NCBI GenBank assembly: GCA_019243595.1
Contig: JAFAUA010000344.1
Location: 1 to 9,456 of the forward strand
Reading direction: 5' to 3'
Length of the DNA stretch: 9,456 nucleotides
DNA from: Acidimicrobiia bacterium
Lineage (GTDB): Bacteria; Actinomycetota; Acidimicrobiia; Acidimicrobiales; AC-14
Part shown: piece by piece, positions 5,655 through 9,456 of the stretch
Layout: the number at the start of each line of letters is the position of its first letter
How positions within the stretch are numbered: position 1 is the first letter of the stretch
Translations under genes and position numbers: made by a program
The notes under the pieces: generated by a model
Told to the model about the DNA's origin: nothing
What the model saw: only the letters and a program-made list of their open reading frames with translations
Database searches by the model: none

Positions 5655-7536
5655 ACTCCTCGGAGGCGGTGACGCGCGAGCCGCCGTACTGGGTCTCGTA
5701 GAGCTCGGCGTAGAGGCCTCCGGCTGCGAGCAGACGTTCGTGGGGCCCCCGCTCGACGATGCGCCCGTGGTCGATCACGAGGATCTCGTCAGCGGCCCGG
5801 ATCGTCGAGAGCCGGTGCGCGATGACCACCGATGTTCGACCGGACAACGCCTCGGCCAACGCCTGCTGCACGAGGACCTCGGTCTCGGAGTCGAGGTGGG
5901 CGGTGGCCTCGTCGAGAATCACGATCGCCGGCGCCTTGAGCAGCACGCGGGCGATCGCCAACCGCTGCTTCTCGCCGCCTGAGAGGCGGTATCCGCGTTC
6001 GCCAACGACCGTGTCGTAGCCGTCGGGCATGGCGGCGATGACGTGGTGGATGCGCGCCGCCTTGCACGCGGCGGCGATCTCGTCGTCGGTCGCATCGGGC
6101 CGGGCGTAGCGAAGGTTGTTGGCGACGGTGTCGTGGAACAGATGGGCGTCCTGGCTGACCATCCCGATGGCGCCGTGGACGCTCGCCAGGGTCAGGTCGC
6201 GCACGTCGTAGCCGTCGAGCCGCACGGTGCCCTCGGTGGCGTCGTAGAGCCGGGGAATCAACGTCGACAGCGTGGTCTTGCCGGCACCGGTCGGCCCGAC
6301 GAGAGCGATCATCCGACCGGGCTCGATTGAGCATGAGACGTCTTCGAGGATCAGGTCCGACGGGGTGTCGGGGAGCGGTGCCTGGCCGTCACCCTCGAGC
6401 GATGAGATCGAGACTTCCGACGCAGCCGGGTACCGGAACGACACACCGTCGAAGTCGATCCGACCCTTGGGATCGGTGAGCTCCCGTGCGGCGGGCCGGT
6501 CGTCGATGGCGCGGGGCGCGTCGAGTACCTCGAAGACACGCTCGAAGGAGACGAACGCCGTCATCACGTCGACGCGAGCGCTGGTCAGCGAGATCAGCGG
6601 GTTGTAGATGCGCTGCACGTAGAGGGCGAGGGCGACGAGCGTGCCCACGCTGATGGTGCCCTCGATGGCGAGGCGGGCGCCGAGCCAGTAAACGAGCGCC
6701 GTGCCTAGGGCGCCGACCAGAGTGAGGGCCACGACGAACGTGCGTGTGTACAGCGCGCTCTTCACGCCGATGTCGCGGACGCGGGCGGCTTTGCTGGCGA
6801 ACTCGTCTGTCTCGCGCTCGGGGCTGCCGAAGAGCTTGACCAGCAGGGCGCCGGCGACGTTGAAGCGCTCGGTCATTGTCGCGTTCATCGCCGCGTTGAG
6901 GTTGAACGACTCCAGCGTGATCTTCTGCAGCTTGCGGCCCACCCACTTGGAGGGAATAAAGAAGGCGGGCAGCACGACGAGGGCAAGCAGCGTCAGCCGC
7001 CACTCGAGGGCGATCATGGCTGCGAGTGTGAAGGCCACGTCCATCACGTTGGAGACGACCGTGCCGAGCGTGCCGGTCAGCGCTTGCTGCGCACCGACCA
7101 CGTCGTTGTTCATGCGGCTGATGAGGGCGCCCGTCTGGGTGCGTGTGAAGAAGGCGATGGGCATGCGCTGCACGTGGTCGTAGAGCGCGGTCCGTAGGTC
7201 GAAGATCAGGCCCTCGCCGATGCGGGACGACCACCAACGCTGAACAACAGACAGGCCCGCGTCGAGCAGGGCCAGACCGATGGCAATAGCGGCGAGGACG
7301 TCGATGACACCGAAGTCCTTGTGCGGTATGTCGTTGATGATGCGGCGGAAGATCAGCGGCGGAGCGATGCCGATCAACGAGTCGGCGACGATCGTGGCGA
7401 GGAATCCGAGGATCAGCGGCCGGTAGGGGCGCGCGAATGTCCAGACCCGGCGCAGGACGCGGCGATCGAGCGACTTGCCCTTGAGGTGGTCCTTCCCGCG
7501 CATTGCGCTGTGGGCGATGTGCCACGGCGACGCCAT
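5647..7536 (-). CDS. ABC exporter, fused membrane and ATPase domains (MsbA/MDR-like)
   Basis: A 629-residue half-transporter that should act as a dimer in the membrane and export a substrate using ATP. The type I exporter membrane domain spans about 35-335 with six hydrophobic segments (near 40-60, 78-98, 158-177, 180-197, 264-285 and 295-312). The ATPase domain follows: A-loop Tyr369, Walker A GPTGAGKT (414-421), Q-loop Gln462, signature LSGGEKQ (518-524), Walker B AIVILDE with catalytic Glu543, and H-loop His574. All catalytic residues are present. About 25 Ser/Asp-rich residues (371-395) separate the A-loop from the next strand, a feature I associate with an actinobacterial subgroup. The substrate is unknown; lipid or drug export is family-level only. 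ATG at 7536 is chosen, with Met12 at 7503 as the alternative. The frame continues upstream to 8580 only as antisense of the divergent permease. The 3' end overlaps the convergent gene by 8 bp. Confidence 0.95.
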   Translation of the reverse strand: MASPWHIAHSAMRGKDHLKGKSLDRRVLRRVWTFARPYRPLILGFLATIVADSLIGIAPPLIFRRIINDIPHKDFGVIDVLAAIAIGLALLDAGLSVVQRWWSSRIGEGLIFDLRTALYDHVQRMPIAFFTRTQTGALISRMNNDVVGAQQALTGTLGTVVSNVMDVAFTLAAMIALEWRLTLLALVVLPAFFIPSKWVGRKLQKITLESFNLNAAMNATMTERFNVAGALLVKLFGSPERETDEFASKAARVRDIGVKSALYTRTFVVALTLVGALGTALVYWLGARLAIEGTISVGTLVALALYVQRIYNPLISLTSARVDVMTAFVSFERVFEVLDAPRAIDDRPAARELTDPKGRIDFDGVSFRYPAASEVSISSLEGDGQAPLPDTPSDLILEDVSCSIEPGRMIALVGPTGAGKTTLSTLIPRLYDATEGTVRLDGYDVRDLTLASVHGAIGMVSQDAHLFHDTVANNLRYARPDATDDEIAAACKAARIHHVIAAMPDGYDTVVGERGYRLSGGEKQRLAIARVLLKAPAIVILDEATAHLDSETEVLVQQALAEALSGRTSVVIAHRLSTIRAADEILVIDHGRIVERGPHERLLAAGGLYAELYETQYGGSRVTASEEFS

Positions 7537-7599
7537 GGCGTCAGGGTACGAGGCCCGCCGTGCTATGACGCGGGCATCGCCCTGGGTCACACTGATGGC
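7537..7599. promoter_or_regulatory. Divergent intergenic region between two ABC transporter genes
   Basis: Only 63 bp separate the exporter ATG (minus strand) and the permease GTG (plus strand). Neither start has a recognisable Shine-Dalgarno. On the minus strand TACCCT (7548-7543) ends six bases before the exporter ATG, the spacing expected for a leaderless transcript with TANNNT as its -10 element; no good -35 accompanies it. On the plus strand ATGACG and CACACT lie 17 bases apart (about 7564-7592) as a weak promoter candidate, again six bases from the GTG. These are inferences from short motifs. Confidence 0.35.
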
Positions 7600-9456
7600 G
7601 TGTTCCCGTTGACCTACGCGGCGCACGAGCTGCGCCGCCGCGTCGGCCGCACGATCCTCACGGCGTTGGGACTGGCCGCGGGCGTCGGGCTGGTCATCGG
7701 CATCGTCGGCGTCTCCGACGGGCTCGACCAGGCCCAGGGCAAGGTGCTGGCGCCACTGCGCTCGGTCGGCACCGACGTGCTGGTGACCAGGGTCGCGGGT
7801 GCGCAGACGACGACGCAGAACAACTCGACCGGCCAGAACGACGCGGGCGGCCAGAACGGTGCCGGCGGCCAGAACGGTGCCGGCGGGCAGAACGGCCGCC
7901 AGGGCGACGGCGCGGGTGGCGGTGGGTTCGGCGGCGGGTTCTTCGGTGGCGGTGGCGGTCTGCCCGGCGGGATCGATCAGCAGGACGCGCTGGCACTGGC
8001 CAACGAGAACCGCAGCGTGACGACCGACCTGGCCAAGTTGGGCAAGCCCGGTGACCACTTCGTGCACGACTTCTTCGTACCGGGCACGCAGATCTCGTTT
8101 CCCCAGGAGGCGGTCGCCCAGGCCTCCAAGACGAGGGGCGTTACGTCGGCCATCGGTGGGCTGAGCCTGCAGGCCACCCACCAGACCGGAACCGTTCCCC
8201 AGATCGTCGCCGAGCTGCAGACCGGCGGCGAGCAGGTGCAGCAAACAGTGGCGCCGCCGCCGTTGACCGACGCCGAGCGCCAGCAGGTGCGTTCGTGTGT
8301 GGCTGCTCAGGGCGGCTTCGTGCCCGGTTCGACCCCCGGGGCGGGCGGCGGCGGGCAGCTCGGAGGGCAGGGCAACACCCCTGAGGCGGGGGGCGGCGGC
8401 GGGGGCGAACGTTTCGTCGGCGGTGGCGGAGGCCGGTTCGAGCAGTGTCTGCCGGCCCGCTTCCAGCAGTACATCGCCACCTTCACGACGCCGTTGCGCA
8501 CGGTGCGCCAGGCGCTGGATCCGCCGTCGACCGACATCCAGTCGACGCCGTACACGGCCGCGGGTGTCGACACCACTCATCCCGATGAAGGTCTGATCAC
8601 CCGCAGCCAGGTCACCGACGGCCGCTGGTACAAGACGGGCGCGACCGACGAGGTCCTGCTGAATGTCGCCTACGCCAACGCCAACAACCTGAAGGTCGGA
8701 TCAGACCTCCCGGTGAACGGCACGACGTACCACGTCGTCGGGCTGGTCTCGCCCACCCTGAGCGGGCAGGAGGCGGGCGTCTACTTCCCGCTGACCACCC
8801 TGCAGCAGCTGTCGGACCACGCCGACCGGGTCAACGTGCTGTTGGTCAAGGCGAAAGACGCCGGTTCGGTGAACTCGGTTGCCGCCGCGCTGCGCAAGCA
8901 GTTCCCGGGCGCCCAGGTCGTCACCACCAAGGACCTCGCCGACCAGGTCACCGGCAGCCTCAAGGACGCCAAGAAGCTGGCCGACCAGCTCGGGGGCATC
9001 CTCGCCGTGATCGTGCTCGGCGCTGCGTTCGTCATCGCGGTGCTGCTCACGCTGTCGTCGGTCGCCAAGCGGGTGCGCGAGATCGGCACGCTGCGCGCCA
9101 TCGGCTGGAGCAAGCGCATGGTCGTGCGCCAGATGCTCACCGAGACCCTGGGCATCGGGGTGGTCGGCGCCGTGCTCGGGGTGCTCGTCGGGCTGGGCGC
9201 GCTCGCGGCCATCAGCGCGCTGTCGCCGTCGTTGACCACTAGCCAGCCGATCGTGCCGAGCGCGGCGTCGTCGTCGCTGGCAAGCATCGTCGGCCGCACC
9301 GCGCAGGTAACTGGCGGAACGACGACGATCCACCTCCACGCGCCGGTGAGCGCGTCGAACCTGCTGTTGGGGATGGGGTTCGCCGTCATCGGCGGCCTCA
9401 TCGCCGGCGCAGTCGGCGGCTGGCGCGCCGCTCGCCTCCGTCCGGCCCGGGCATTG
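7600..9456 (+). CDS. MacB/FtsX-type ABC transporter permease with enlarged extracellular domain (3' end outside window)
   Basis: An uninterrupted frame of 619 codons from GTG at 7600 to the window edge. The order is that of MacB-type permeases: one N-terminal TM helix (about 19-38), a large extracellular domain (about 40-465), then three TM helices (466-488, 515-541, 588-607). The cytoplasmic coupling loop EIGTLRAIGWSKRM (494-507) is the family hallmark. The last visible residues, WRAARLRPARAL, resemble the usual C-terminus, so only a few codons are probably missing. Such permeases work with a separate ATPase, which is not in the window, and often mechanically transmit force or export peptides or lipids rather than forming a channel. 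The extracellular domain is much larger than usual because of Gly/Gln/Asn-rich segments at about 68-125 and 242-278. The only cysteines, C233 and C283, flank the second segment. No in-frame ATG lies near the start, so GTG is the best choice. Confidence 0.9.
   Translation, partial: MFPLTYAAHELRRRVGRTILTALGLAAGVGLVIGIVGVSDGLDQAQGKVLAPLRSVGTDVLVTRVAGAQTTTQNNSTGQNDAGGQNGAGGQNGAGGQNGRQGDGAGGGGFGGGFFGGGGGLPGGIDQQDALALANENRSVTTDLAKLGKPGDHFVHDFFVPGTQISFPQEAVAQASKTRGVTSAIGGLSLQATHQTGTVPQIVAELQTGGEQVQQTVAPPPLTDAERQQVRSCVAAQGGFVPGSTPGAGGGGQLGGQGNTPEAGGGGGGERFVGGGGGRFEQCLPARFQQYIATFTTPLRTVRQALDPPSTDIQSTPYTAAGVDTTHPDEGLITRSQVTDGRWYKTGATDEVLLNVAYANANNLKVGSDLPVNGTTYHVVGLVSPTLSGQEAGVYFPLTTLQQLSDHADRVNVLLVKAKDAGSVNSVAAALRKQFPGAQVVTTKDLADQVTGSLKDAKKLADQLGGILAVIVLGAAFVIAVLLTLSSVAKRVREIGTLRAIGWSKRMVVRQMLTETLGIGVVGAVLGVLVGLGALAAISALSPSLTTSQPIVPSAASSSLASIVGRTAQVTGGTTTIHLHAPVSASNLLLGMGFAVIGGLIAGAVGGWRAARLRPARAL
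7843..7896 (+). repeat. Three 18-bp tandem repeats encoding AGGQNG
   Basis: Three near-identical 18-bp units (7843-7860, 7861-7878, 7879-7896) encode AGGQNG three times (residues 82-99) in the extracellular part of the permease. Differences between units are at third codon positions, so the peptide is conserved while the DNA has drifted. A shorter related NDAG/GQN stretch precedes it. The unit length keeps the reading frame if copies are gained or lost. Confidence 0.85.

Noticed and set aside
7571..7590. Short GGGC/GCCC inverted repeat between the two ABC genes
   Set aside because: A four-base stem in very GC-rich DNA is expected by chance.
7537..8580. A 977-codon minus-strand frame that would add about 348 residues to the N-terminus of the ABC exporter
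   Set aside because: The added part is an Arg/Gly/Leu-rich antisense reading of the divergent permease gene, which has clear family motifs on the plus strand. ABC exporters of this type start close to the first membrane segment, and ATG 7536 fits.

Overview
The window is a gene-dense piece of a GC-rich chromosome. The GC bias is strong at third codon positions, GTG and TTG starts are common, most starts lack a Shine-Dalgarno sequence, and neighbouring genes overlap by a few bases. Together with the protein families present, this points to a high-GC Gram-positive (Actinomycetota), possibly the Acidimicrobiia/Thermoleophilia side. The class is only a guess; no rRNA or other marker gene is present. 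There is no rRNA, tRNA, CRISPR array, insertion sequence or phage gene, and no gene-free stretch over 300 bases.

Left part (1-2827, minus strand): a tight four-gene row, read right to left. It holds a 59-residue zinc-ribbon protein, a GCS2-type glutamate-cysteine/carboxylate-amine ligase, a multi-pass UPF0104/LPG-synthase-TM-like membrane protein and a small lipoprotein that runs off the left edge. The last three are linked by a 4-base (TTGA) and a 1-base (TGATG) stop/start overlap. The ligase start is a TTG behind a Shine-Dalgarno sequence buried in a short hairpin.

Centre (2828-5654): an 86-bp divergent control region with a perfect 12-bp palindrome. It is followed on the plus strand by an FGGY carbohydrate kinase that resembles gluconokinases. 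A four-TM membrane protein with a long, disordered Pro/Ala/Glu-rich tail overlaps the kinase stop by GTGA. The tail gene collides at its 3' end with the next gene, with an 8-bp coding overlap.

Right part (5647-9456): a complete one-polypeptide ABC exporter (membrane domain plus ATPase) on the minus strand. Divergent from it, across only 63 bp, is a MacB/FtsX-type ABC permease that runs off the right edge. The permease has an unusually large extracellular region with Gly/Gln/Asn-rich segments, and its only two cysteines flank one of these. Its ATPase partner, if any, is outside the window.

I see no clear new defence or mobile system. The points most worth a second look are the small zinc-ribbon protein paired with the amidoligase, the palindrome in the central divergent promoter, the hairpin over the ligase ribosome-binding site, and the cysteine-clamped glycine-rich insert in the permease.
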